From positions 2,624,501 to 2,688,500 of the forward strand of contig NZ_CP014870.1 in the NCBI RefSeq assembly GCF_001661075.1: DNA of 64,000 nucleotides, read 5' to 3'. Source of the DNA: Pseudomonas silesiensis. Lineage in GTDB: Bacteria; Pseudomonadota; Gammaproteobacteria; Pseudomonadales; Pseudomonadaceae. Position numbers and translations under genes: made by a program. This document shows positions 1 through 7,815 of this stretch, piece after piece. Positions within the stretch are counted from its first letter, which is position 1. Every line of letters starts with the position of its first letter. The notes beneath the pieces are model-generated. The model was not told where the DNA came from. It was given only the letters and a program-made list of their open reading frames with translations, and did not search any database.

Positions 1-240
1 ATGCTCGCCGATAACTACGACAACCGTGGCGAGCTGTGGCGGACCTCGATGCTGAACTTTTTCTACGCCTATGAAAGCCAGCGGCCCCAAGCGGGCGTGG
101 GGCTGTACTACGACCTGAATGCCGGCAGTTACCTGGCGTTCAACCTGATCAACGAACAGCGCGATGGCTATCAGTTGAACAAGCCGGGCTTCAGCCCGCG
201 GGATTTCGGTCCGGAAGCTGCCCGTCGGTTTGGCCAATAG
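1..240 (+). CDS. DUF1329 family protein, C-terminal fragment
   Basis: The frame is open from the window edge and ends with TAG, so this is the last part of a longer gene; the ATG at base 1 need not be its start. The visible 79 residues have the aromatic, Asn/Asp-rich pattern that I associate with the C-terminus of DUF1329, a periplasmic or outer-membrane lipoprotein-sorting-like family. In Pseudomonas this family is often encoded beside DUF1302 and MMPL/RND genes in clusters for steroid or other hydrophobic substrates. The Rieske oxygenase downstream fits that context. The family call comes from recall of the pattern, not from a search. Confidence 0.55.
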   Translation: MLADNYDNRGELWRTSMLNFFYAYESQRPQAGVGLYYDLNAGSYLAFNLINEQRDGYQLNKPGFSPRDFGPEAARRFGQ

Positions 241-421
241 CCGACGCAGTTTTTGGAAAGCAGAGGCTGACAGGTGAACCCTTTGAGAGCGGATCTCATT
301 TGATCTAGTCCAAGTGAGGGATGAATCCCTTGTCGGGACGCTCAATGATATCCGCTATGGGTTCACCCTGTTTTTTTTGGGGGTATTACTCCCCGAAGTT
401 TCCAATCGAGGAACAGTAACA

Positions 422-1462
422 ATGACGAAACTCGCTGAAATCAGCATCGAAAACGCCCAGCGTACTCACCGTTACGCCCGTGGCTGGCACTGTCTGGGCG
501 TGGCGGAAGATTACCGCGATGGCCAGTTGCACACGTTGAATATCTTCGGCACGCGCCTGGTGGCGTTTGCCGACAGCAAGGGTGCTATCAGCATCCTCGA
601 TGCCTACTGCCCGCACATGGGGGCTGACCTGTCCAAGGGCACCATCGAAAACGACACGGTGGTGTGCCCGTTCCACCACTGGAAATACAACACCAGCGGT
701 AAATGCGTCGAGATTCCTTATTGCAAGCGCATTCCACCGAAGGCCAAGACCCGCAGCTGGTTGACCTGTGAGGAAAACAACCTGCTGTTCGTCTGGAACA
801 ACCCTGAAGGACGTCCGCCGAAAGAGGGCGTGATCATCCCGCACCTGGCGGAGATGGACGACCCGGATTGGATTCACGACTGGAACATCGACAGCATGCT
901 GATCGAAACCAACCCACGGGAGTTGGTCGATAACCTGGTGGACGCCATGCATTTTGGCCCCGTGCACGGCACGCCGACCAAGTACTTCGCCAATGTCTTC
1001 GAAGGGCACATCGGCCACCAGATCTTCCACGGTGATTCCGAGCGCCTGGGTGGCGATCTGATCGCACCGTCGGCCTACTACGGCCCGGCGACCCACTTCA
1101 CTCACATCAGCTCTATGTTCGGCGATGTGCGTATACACGCCATTTTGCTCAACAGCCATGTGCCTGTGACGGCCAACAGCTTCGACCTGCGTTTCGGCTG
1201 CATGGTCAAGCGTGTACCCGGCTGGAGCGAAGAGCAGAACATTGAAGTGGCCAAAGCCTACGTTCAGGGTAATCGCACCTCGTTCTATCAGGATGTGGAT
1301 ATCTGGAAGCATAAAATCCGCATCGACAACCCGGTGCTGGCGGAAAACGACGGCCCGGTCTACCAACTGCGCGAGTGGTACCAACAGTTCTTTACCGATG
1401 AAGACAAAGTGCCCGCGAGCATGGCTGAACGCCGTGAATTCATCACGGTCGACGAGCGTTGA
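422..1462 (+). CDS. Rieske non-heme iron oxygenase, KshA-like
   Basis: This is a 346-residue ring-hydroxylating oxygenase alpha subunit. The Rieske [2Fe-2S] ligands are visible as C63-x-H65 and C82-x2-H85. The mononuclear iron site follows as D174-x2-H177-x4-H182. Length and layout resemble 3-ketosteroid 9-alpha-hydroxylase oxygenase (KshA) and related monooxygenases, which need a separate reductase; none is visible here. The ATG at 422 is preferred because a GAGGA lies nine bases upstream; in-frame sequence further upstream looks non-coding. It follows the DUF1329 gene on the same strand after 181 bases and converges on the SDR operon. The exact substrate is not readable from sequence. Confidence 0.8.
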   Translation: MTKLAEISIENAQRTHRYARGWHCLGVAEDYRDGQLHTLNIFGTRLVAFADSKGAISILDAYCPHMGADLSKGTIENDTVVCPFHHWKYNTSGKCVEIPYCKRIPPKAKTRSWLTCEENNLLFVWNNPEGRPPKEGVIIPHLAEMDDPDWIHDWNIDSMLIETNPRELVDNLVDAMHFGPVHGTPTKYFANVFEGHIGHQIFHGDSERLGGDLIAPSAYYGPATHFTHISSMFGDVRIHAILLNSHVPVTANSFDLRFGCMVKRVPGWSEEQNIEVAKAYVQGNRTSFYQDVDIWKHKIRIDNPVLAENDGPVYQLREWYQQFFTDEDKVPASMAERREFITVDER

Positions 1463-1528
1463 AGGGTAACGCCCCTTGAGTTGTTGCGATGACGTAGGTC
1501 CGACTTGACGGTCACGAGAGCACTGACA

Positions 1529-1702
1529 ATGAAAACAAAAAGTCTTCTTGCCTATCACGTTTGCTTGTTGCTCCTGTTCCTCCTGGTGGTGACCGTGCTG
1601 GTCTCCCCGCCAGCGCAATCGCCCAGTTTTAAAGCCTGCAAGCAATACGCAGGCTGTGTCGCCATCAGCCAGAGCGTTCCGAACTGGCTGAATTTCCGCT
1701 AG
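1529..1702 (+). CDS. small single-pass membrane peptide
   Basis: A 57-residue reading frame begins ATGAAAAC and encodes a basic start followed by a strongly hydrophobic stretch (about residues 8-29), then a short polar tail with two Cys. This looks like an uncleaved signal anchor or a small secreted peptide. No family is recognised. It lies 66 bases after the Rieske gene and ends just before a strong terminator, which supports its being a real transcribed unit. Coding status rests on the hydrophobic profile and context only. Confidence 0.45.
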   Translation: MKTKSLLAYHVCLLLLFLLVVTVLVSPPAQSPSFKACKQYAGCVAISQSVPNWLNFR

Positions 1703-1720
1703 GGTCGGCGTGCGTCGAAC

Positions 1721-1766
1721 AATGCACACCACAAGGTTGACAAGACCTTGTGGTGTGCATTTTTTC
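1721..1766 (+). terminator. rho-independent terminator after the Rieske/small-peptide unit
   Basis: A perfect 17-bp stem (1721-1737 pairing with 1745-1761) encloses a 7-base loop and is followed by a run of T. It ends the plus-strand transcript immediately before the REP array. Confidence 0.85.
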
Positions 1767-1770
1767 GTGT

Positions 1771-2790
1771 GTAGGAGCCAGGCTTGCCGGCGAAGAACGA
1801 TAACGCGGTGTCACAGATACACCGCAGTGCCTGGTTCGCTTGTAGGAGCCAGGCTTGCCGGCGAAGAACGATGACGCGGTGCAACAGATACACCGCGGCG
1901 CCTGGTTCGCGGGCAAGCCTCGCTCCTACAGGCGAAGAACGATAACGCGGTGTCACAGATACACCGCAGTGCCTGGTTCGCTTGTAGGAGCCAGGCTTGC
2001 CGGCGAAGAACGATGACGCGGTGCAACAGATACACCGCAGTGCCTGATTCGCGGGCAAGCCTCGCTCCTACAGGCGAAGAACGATAACGCGGTGTCTCAG
2101 ATACACCGCAGTGCCTGGTTCGCTTGTAGGAGCCAGGCTTGCCGGCGAAGAACGATGACGCGGTGTTTCAGATAAACCGCAGTGCCTGGTTCGCGGGCAA
2201 GCCTCGCTCCTACAGGCGAAGAACGATAACGCGGTGTGTCAGATACACCGTAGTGCCTGGTTCGCTTGTAGGAGCCAGGCTTGCCGGCGAAGAACGATGA
2301 CGCGGTGCAACAGATACACCGCAGTGCCTGGTTCGCGGGCAAGCCTCGCTCCTACAGGCGAAGAACGATGACGCGGTGTTTCAGATACACCGCAGTGCCT
2401 GGTTCGCTTGTAGGAGCCAGGCTTGCCGGCGAAGAACGATAACGCGGTGTGTCAGATACACCGAAGTGCCTGGTTCGCGGGCAAGCCTCGCTCCTACAGG
2501 CGAAGAACGATGACGCGGTGTTTCAGATAAACCGCAGTGCCTGGTTCGCTTGTAGGAGCCAGGCTTGCCGGCGAAGAACGATGATGCGGTGTGTCAGATA
2601 AACCGCGGTGCCTGGTTCGCGGGCAAGCCTCGCTCCTACAGGCGAAGAACGATAACGCGGTGTCACAGATACACCGTAGTGCCTGGTTCGCTTGTAGGAG
2701 CCAGGCTTGCCGGCGAAGAACGATGACGCGGTGTTTCAGATAAACCGCAGTGCCTGGTTCGCGGGCAAGCCTCGCTCCTACAGGCGAAGA
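1771..2790. repeat. tandem REP/BIME array, 15 REPs at 71-bp spacing
   Basis: Eight forward REP cores (GTAGGAGCCAGGCTTGCCGG) begin at 1771, 1842, 1984, 2126, 2268, 2410, 2552 and 2694. From 1842 on they alternate with seven inverted cores halfway between, giving a 142-bp period. The linkers carry a second conserved hairpin (GCGGTG...CACCGC) and the motif GTGCCTGGTTCGC. The stop-free frames through the array come from repeat periodicity and are not genes. Single REP pairs are normal in Pseudomonas; an array this long and regular is not. Confidence 0.95.
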
Positions 2791-2820
2791 AGGAGGCGAC
2801 ATTGCTGTCGCCTTGAGTGT

Positions 2821-3612
2821 TTAGCAGGGCAGAAAGTGGCCGCCGTTGACATCCAGTTGCGCACCGGTAATGACCTTGGCGTAATCGCTGGCCAGGTACA
2901 GGGCGGCCATGGCGCAGTCGTTGTCTTCGGGGATTTTGCGCAACGCAATCTGCTGGGCGATCTGGTCGACCAGCGACTCCATCGGGACGCCCAGGCGCTG
3001 GGCTTCGCTCTCGAAGTAACCGATCACCGGCGCGCCCCACATCCAGCCCATGAAGGCGGAGTTGACGCGGATGCCGAACGGGCCGAGATCCTGGGCCAGG
3101 TATTGCACAGCGGTTTTCAATGCGCCCTTGGAGACGGCATAGCCGGATTCCAGTTGGTTGGGGGTGCGGGTGGCCATGGTGTTGATCATGACGATGCTGC
3201 CCGACTTCTGTTTCTTCATCTGCGGCAGCACGGCCTGGGTCATGTGCATGGTGCCAAACAGGTTGACGTCCATCGCCTTGCGCCAGTCGTCCATTGACGA
3301 CTCGGAAGAACTGCCCCAGGCGCCATGGGCGTAGGCAGAGTTGATCAATACGTCGATCTGGCCGAAGTGCTCGATCGTCAGGTCGGCGAGCGTCTGGCAC
3401 TGTTCGGCCTGGGCGATGTCGGTGGGGACTTTCAGGACCGGCGTGCTGTAGCCGGCGTCGCGGATGGCCTGTTCAGCCTGATCCAGTTTGGCGGGGGTGC
3501 GGGTGGCCAACACCACGGCCTTCGCCTGATACTCCGCGGCTCGCACGGCCAGCTTGATGCCCAGGCCCGGGCCGATACCGGAAATGATGACGACTTTATC
3601 TTTCAGCAACAT
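2821..3612 (-). CDS. SDR family oxidoreductase
   Basis: A 263-residue classical short-chain dehydrogenase/reductase. The cofactor glycine motif is SGIGPGLG near residues 11-18, the Asn of DVNLFG is near 117, and Y158-x3-K162 is present. The residue 13 before the catalytic Tyr, normally Ser, is Thr145, an uncommon substitution that can still donate a hydrogen bond. The start at 3612 (MLLKDK) is chosen because the Rossmann strand begins there; the longer upstream frame looks non-coding. It is the last gene of a six-gene minus-strand operon. It probably oxidises or reduces a hydroxyl or ketone on the pathway substrate. Confidence 0.85.
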   Translation of the reverse strand: MLLKDKVVIISGIGPGLGIKLAVRAAEYQAKAVVLATRTPAKLDQAEQAIRDAGYSTPVLKVPTDIAQAEQCQTLADLTIEHFGQIDVLINSAYAHGAWGSSSESSMDDWRKAMDVNLFGTMHMTQAVLPQMKKQKSGSIVMINTMATRTPNQLESGYAVSKGALKTAVQYLAQDLGPFGIRVNSAFMGWMWGAPVIGYFESEAQRLGVPMESLVDQIAQQIALRKIPEDNDCAMAALYLASDYAKVITGAQLDVNGGHFLPC

Positions 3613-3652
3613 GAAAATTACCTTCTTATTGTTTTGGTCGGGTACGGGTCGT

Positions 3653-4120
3653 TCAGCTGCGGCTGGCGTGCAGTTCTTCGGCACGTCGTTTCAAATCCAG
3701 GGCCATCCGGTCGAAGCCGATTTTTACCCAGGCACCGTGTTCACGCATGATCGTGTCCTGGTTCAGGCCCAGGAAAATATCAGTGGTGAAATAGCTGCAG
3801 CGGTTGGCGTCGATGGCCTTGATGTATTGATCACGGCGGGCGGCGTCCATGTTGTCCGGGACGGGACGCTGCTCCCAGGACAACAGCTGCTCGGGGTCGC
3901 AGGCCACGAGGTATTCGAAGACCGGAACGGTTTCGCCGGTATCGGGGGTAAGTACCTGCATATGCACCTCGTCGCCGATCTGCAGGCCGCACTGAATGCG
4001 CGGGCAGAAGGTGTTCCACTGGTGGTAATTGTCCAGATCAATGAGCACTTCCCAGACCACCCGGGCGGGGGCGTTAATTTCCACCGTGTGGGAGGTCACT
4101 ATGTTTTCGGCTCTGGCCAT
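3653..4120 (-). CDS. SRPBCC family protein
   Basis: A 155-residue protein with the START/polyketide-cyclase-like pattern: an N-terminal strand with INAPARVVWEVLIDLDNY, then the WN.F segment and a long C-terminal helix. SRPBCC proteins form a helix-grip fold with a deep hydrophobic pocket and act as cyclases, hydratases or lipid carriers. It sits between the SnoaL-like and SDR genes with short gaps (20 and 40 bases), so cotranscription is likely. The specific reaction cannot be told from sequence. Confidence 0.8.
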   Translation of the reverse strand: MARAENIVTSHTVEINAPARVVWEVLIDLDNYHQWNTFCPRIQCGLQIGDEVHMQVLTPDTGETVPVFEYLVACDPEQLLSWEQRPVPDNMDAARRDQYIKAIDANRCSYFTTDIFLGLNQDTIMREHGAWVKIGFDRMALDLKRRAEELHASRS

Positions 4121-4140
4121 GACTGTCTCCTGTTGTGCAT

Positions 4141-4596
4141 TCAGTTGATGGGTCTGGAGGTGATCTGCAGCTGTTCGCTCAAGGGTTGGATGGTCTCGAG
4201 CAAGGTTTCGTAGCCCGTCTCGGCGATCATCCAGCGCTCGCCGCGCTTGATGTAGCGATCCTGGTAGATCGCGCTGCCGTGCAGGTGGGTGTTGTCCTCG
4301 AGGTTGATGAACACGTAACTCAGGTACCAGAGAGCCGAAGCCTTTTCGCCATCGACTTCGATTTCCGGGGTGTGACCGTTGTGGGTGGCCAGGCGGGTCT
4401 TGGTGAACGAAGTGCGGTAGAAGTCCAGCGCATCGCCCAGGCCATTGACGTGAAATTCGTAGGCAGGGCTCTTGAACGACAGGGTGACGTCTTCGGTGAG
4501 CATGCCCTGCAGCATCTCGATGTTGCAGGTGTCGATGGCACGAAAGTAGCGCGCCTTGAGCTGCTTGATCAGCTCGATTGCTTCTAGGTCCAACAT
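4141..4596 (-). CDS. SnoaL-like / NTF2-family protein
   Basis: A 151-residue alpha+beta-barrel protein of the SnoaL-like or nuclear transport factor 2 type. An N-terminal helix (IELIKQLKARYFRAIDT) is followed by Asp-rich strands and a C-terminal W.I....Y motif. Members include ring-hydroxylating dioxygenase beta-like subunits, ketosteroid isomerase-like enzymes and polyketide cyclases. It lies in the operon between the EthD and SRPBCC genes (22- and 20-base gaps). An isomerase or hydratase role would fit, but the catalytic residues cannot be assigned. Confidence 0.8.
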   Translation of the reverse strand: MLDLEAIELIKQLKARYFRAIDTCNIEMLQGMLTEDVTLSFKSPAYEFHVNGLGDALDFYRTSFTKTRLATHNGHTPEIEVDGEKASALWYLSYVFINLEDNTHLHGSAIYQDRYIKRGERWMIAETGYETLLETIQPLSEQLQITSRPIN

Positions 4597-4618
4597 GGGA
4601 AGCCTCCTTGTGGGCTAC

Positions 4619-5335
4619 TCAGGCACTGAGCTGGTACTCGCTGGTGAGGATGCAGTCGAGCTTCTGGAAGTCGATGAACTTGCTGGTCGATTCGTACATG
4701 GCCTGCTGGCGTTGCGCGCATTTGTCCGGGTCGCCAAGGGCCGCGAAGAATCCTTGCGGATTGCCGATGGCCTCTGGCGGGAAGTTTTCTTCGACGATCC
4801 CGTGCAGCACCGGCGCACCGAAGGTGAGCGCCCGTACCACGGTGTTCTGCCGGTAGCCGAAGATCGACTGCAGAGGGTAGGCATTCGGCCCGTGGCCGTT
4901 GCGCCAGGTGTCATACCAATGCTCGTAGCTCATCCGATCCGGCTTGTGCAGCAGCGCCACCTGATTCATCCCGGGTGTGCGCTCGCCAACCGGTACCCGG
5001 TAGTGGGCTGCACGCGCCTTGCGCTCCTCGGGGTAGGGTTCGGACTCCAGCACCAGATAAGCCTCAAGGCGGCTAGTCAACGGTGTCACGAGCGCCTTGA
5101 TCGAAGGCCATTGCGAGGCACTGTCCAGCCACACCGAGAGCAAACCGTCCAGCGGGATGGCGCTGTTGGTAATGCGCTGTGCGAAAGCGGCGGCCACGCC
5201 CCCATCGACCACCATGACGCGGGCGGTGCGCGCGCCGGCGCTAACCAGATTGTCGCCCAGGTCGAGCAACGCCTGGCGCCATTGCTCGACGCTTTGCTGT
5301 GGCGGTTTCCACAGGGTCAACATGAGTTTTTCCAT
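4619..5335 (-). CDS. EthD domain-containing protein
   Basis: A 238-residue protein whose C-terminal half carries the EthD/dimeric alpha-beta-barrel signature: LLHKPDRMSYEHWYDTWRNGHGPNA near residues 128-152. The N-terminal half looks like a second, divergent ferredoxin-like barrel starting with LTLWKPP. EthD proteins accompany oxygenases in degradation clusters, and most have no proven reaction. It is 18 bases downstream of the sulfotransferase gene and 22 upstream of the SnoaL-like gene in the same operon. Confidence 0.8.
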   Translation of the reverse strand: MEKLMLTLWKPPQQSVEQWRQALLDLGDNLVSAGARTARVMVVDGGVAAAFAQRITNSAIPLDGLLSVWLDSASQWPSIKALVTPLTSRLEAYLVLESEPYPEERKARAAHYRVPVGERTPGMNQVALLHKPDRMSYEHWYDTWRNGHGPNAYPLQSIFGYRQNTVVRALTFGAPVLHGIVEENFPPEAIGNPQGFFAALGDPDKCAQRQQAMYESTSKFIDFQKLDCILTSEYQLSA

Positions 5336-5353
5336 GAATCCTCCAGCCTGGGT

Positions 5354-6541
5354 TTAATGGTTGACGCTCAAATGACGGGCGCGATATTCCTTGTAGTCCT
5401 CAGTCATCTGCGCCTCGTTCAAACCGAAGCGCTCCAGGCTGTAGTCGTGGCTGGCACGTTTTTCCCGGCTGTTTTGCGCCAGCCATCCCTGCGCGTCGGC
5501 GCGGGCCTTGTCGGTAAACGGCAGATCGGCGAAGGCGTAGACCCTTTCCAGCACGTCCATCGGCTGGGTCACGGTGTCGGCGAAGTGGATGTCGAGAAAG
5601 CGCTCGGCAGCGTGCTGGTCGCGGACCTGCATGGTGTGACGGATGCCACGCGCCATGCGGTGGTTCCACTGTTCGCCGGCGGCTTTCGGATCAGGGTTGT
5701 CGCTGTACATCTGCCACAGGGTGTGGGCCATGCTCGCCATCGACGGAATGGTCTGGGCCGGTTCGCGGTGGGTCAAAATCACCTGCGCCTTAGGGAAAAC
5801 ATCCAGCAGTAGATGCAGGGTGTGCAGGTGTTGGGGGGCTTTGAGCAACCAGCGCTGGCCTGCAGGTTCACCCCGTTGGCCTTTCTGCCATTGCAGGAAC
5901 TGCAGCATTTTTTTCAGCTGGGTATAGACCGGCCGCTGATCTTGCTGATCCAGCCAGCGGGTATAGCTGGGCACGTTGACGTAGGCGTCCATGGCGCACA
6001 TGAACGAATGTTCCATGAGCATGAACTCTTCGTCGCAGAGCATGGCATCCAGCGGGTGGATGGCGAGGATCTGCGGGATGACCTGGGCCATCAGCTCGAC
6101 CTCGGCCTTGGCCTGGGCGATGCGTTTGGCCGGCACGGCCAGGGTTTCGTCTGCCAGCGGTGCCGGGAAGCGGGTCTCCCACCAGGCCGCCGAGTAGAAG
6201 CGCGGGTCAACCGCCAGCGTGCGTTGCAGCATGGTGGTGCCGGTGCGTGGCAGGCCGACGATGACCAGCGGATCGTCGATCTGGATCTGGGTGATTTGCG
6301 GGTAGCGGACAAGGTAGTCCTCGATCACCAGGCGATTGACCAGTTGTCCCACCAGCCTTTCCTGCAGCAAATACTGGCCGGTCTGCGACAACCCGGCTTC
6401 GGCGGCCAAGGCAACCAGCAGAGCCTCCAGAGACTCGCGATAGTTGTCATCGCCAAAATTGCTCAGGCCGTCGGTGCGCGCGATGGCGCTGGCCAACAGG
6501 CGTTCGACGGTCAACTCTTCAATCAGGGTATGCGCGTTCAT
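5354..6541 (-). CDS. PAPS-dependent sulfotransferase
   Basis: A 395-residue sulfotransferase. The 5'-phosphosulfate loop is GLPRTGTT (residues 96-103), and a later HREP segment matches the 3'-phosphate-binding region. Family members move sulfate from PAPS to a hydroxyl or amine on a small molecule. The start at 6541 overlaps the stop of the upstream DUF1214 gene by four bases (ATGA), so translational coupling is likely. PAPS would come from CysD and CysNC encoded just upstream on the same strand, which suggests a sulfation pathway. The acceptor is unknown. Confidence 0.88.
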   Translation of the reverse strand: MNAHTLIEELTVERLLASAIARTDGLSNFGDDNYRESLEALLVALAAEAGLSQTGQYLLQERLVGQLVNRLVIEDYLVRYPQITQIQIDDPLVIVGLPRTGTTMLQRTLAVDPRFYSAAWWETRFPAPLADETLAVPAKRIAQAKAEVELMAQVIPQILAIHPLDAMLCDEEFMLMEHSFMCAMDAYVNVPSYTRWLDQQDQRPVYTQLKKMLQFLQWQKGQRGEPAGQRWLLKAPQHLHTLHLLLDVFPKAQVILTHREPAQTIPSMASMAHTLWQMYSDNPDPKAAGEQWNHRMARGIRHTMQVRDQHAAERFLDIHFADTVTQPMDVLERVYAFADLPFTDKARADAQGWLAQNSREKRASHDYSLERFGLNEAQMTEDYKEYRARHLSVNH

Positions 6542-7650
6542 AGGGCCTCCGCGATGGCAGACACTTTTACTACTTGGGTGGTGGGGTGGCATTGCTCCTG
6601 GGCACCGACCCAGCGCAGGCACATCGTGCCTTGGCGTACGCCGGCGGTTTGCAGCCAGTTACTCAGCCCGGGATCCAGCTCACTGAGGACCAGGGTCACG
6701 CCGCCGTTGTCGTCGTATTGGGCCTGGTGTTTGTTGAAGCAGATTTGGTGGTAGCGGTAGTCCAGCGACTCCATCCAGTAGTTGTTGATCTGCAGGTTCC
6801 AGAAGTCGCAGTCCGGTACTTTGTCGATGTGGATGACCAAGGCTTCGTCTGCAGCCAGCGCCCAGTGTGAGTGGTAGTAGAAAATGTTCGGGTCGCCGCC
6901 CACTGACTGGCACAGGGCCTGGTTGGCCGGTGGCAGTTGATTGCTGTGAGGCAGGTAGCTTTGGCTCCAGTCGGCGAACAGCCTGGCGGTGTTCTCCACG
7001 AAACTGGAGACCCGCGCCAGGCCTTGCTGGAAGGTCGCCGGATCAAGGGCCTGTGGCTTGGAATCGGTACCCATGCGCTCAATGCTCAGCTTGGCCGGCG
7101 CTTCAATCCGACGGTCGAGAAACGTCTGGCGCACGATCAGGGCGTTGGTGGCGTCTTCCATTTTCAGCCAGTTGCCCGGTTTCGGCTCGCGGCTGAGGAT
7201 GATTTCGAAGGTGCCCTGGGCATCGACCTGTAGCTGGCTGGCATCGATAAAGCCGGTCTGGATCAGCGTACCGTCGGTTTCATAACCGCCTTTCTGGGTG
7301 CCGAAACTCAGGTAGGCGACGCTGCCGCGCTGACCCTTGATGCGATAGTCCAGCGTGCCGTCCAGGCGCGAGTACTCGTAGAGATTGTCCGGGTTGTCGG
7401 CACCGATCTTCGCGGTCTCGTGGGAGGTTTTGAAGAAGCTGGGAAAGGCCGGATCGGCAAACTCGATGTGCATTTCCAGGCCGATGCGCAGCAGGCGCGT
7501 GAGGTAGCGGAAACCTTCGGCGCGGGTGGCCGCATCGGCCGGCGCTTCGGGGCGCAGAATCTGCTCGCCGCAGCGCTTGAGGTGATCGCAAAACGTGGAC
7601 CACGTCTGGCCACTCAACAGGTGTTGTTCGTCAATCGAGCTGATTGTCAT
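6538..7650 (-). CDS. DUF1214 domain-containing protein
   Basis: A 370-residue protein. The C-terminal half contains the DUF1214-type pattern, with GGDPNIFYYHSHW, the segment DCDFWNLQINNYWMESLDY and a final TMCLRW segment. DUF1214 and the linked DUF1254 occur widely in actinobacteria and proteobacteria, often near sulfotransferase and hydrophobic-compound genes. No catalytic role is established that I can cite. It is the first gene of the six-gene minus-strand operon, and its start is 165 bases from the end of cysNC, so the operon promoter should lie in that gap. Confidence 0.8.
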   Translation of the reverse strand: MTISSIDEQHLLSGQTWSTFCDHLKRCGEQILRPEAPADAATRAEGFRYLTRLLRIGLEMHIEFADPAFPSFFKTSHETAKIGADNPDNLYEYSRLDGTLDYRIKGQRGSVAYLSFGTQKGGYETDGTLIQTGFIDASQLQVDAQGTFEIILSREPKPGNWLKMEDATNALIVRQTFLDRRIEAPAKLSIERMGTDSKPQALDPATFQQGLARVSSFVENTARLFADWSQSYLPHSNQLPPANQALCQSVGGDPNIFYYHSHWALAADEALVIHIDKVPDCDFWNLQINNYWMESLDYRYHQICFNKHQAQYDDNGGVTLVLSELDPGLSNWLQTAGVRQGTMCLRWVGAQEQCHPTTQVVKVSAIAEAL

Positions 7651-7791
7651 TGTTCGACGCTCTTGATTAGTCGAACCCGGGTCGTGAACGTCTGCGTAGA
7701 GACGCCCGAACCGGATTCATCGGCCCACAACAGGGCCACTGTTTTATTCGCCTCACGTCGTCCTTTCGGACTGCTCGAAGCGATCGTTAAA

Positions 7792-7809
7792 CGCCCGGCG
7801 AACCGGGCG
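7792..7809 (-). terminator. possible terminator after cysNC
   Basis: CGCCCGG and CCGGGCG form a 7-bp GC stem with a CGAA/TTCG tetraloop. On the minus strand it is followed by TTTAA just after the cysNC stop. The T run is short, so it is only a candidate. Confidence 0.45.
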
Positions 7810-7815
7810 ACGGGG

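Noticed and set aside
386..1732. 448-residue minus-strand reading frame opposite the Rieske gene
   Set aside because: Antisense shadow of a high-GC gene; the plus strand carries full Rieske and iron motifs.
1699..2802. Minus-strand repetitive reading frames and a CRISPR-like look in the REP array
   Set aside because: The protein repeats mirror the 142-bp DNA period. The linkers are near-identical rather than unique spacers, and the repeats alternate in orientation, so it is not CRISPR.
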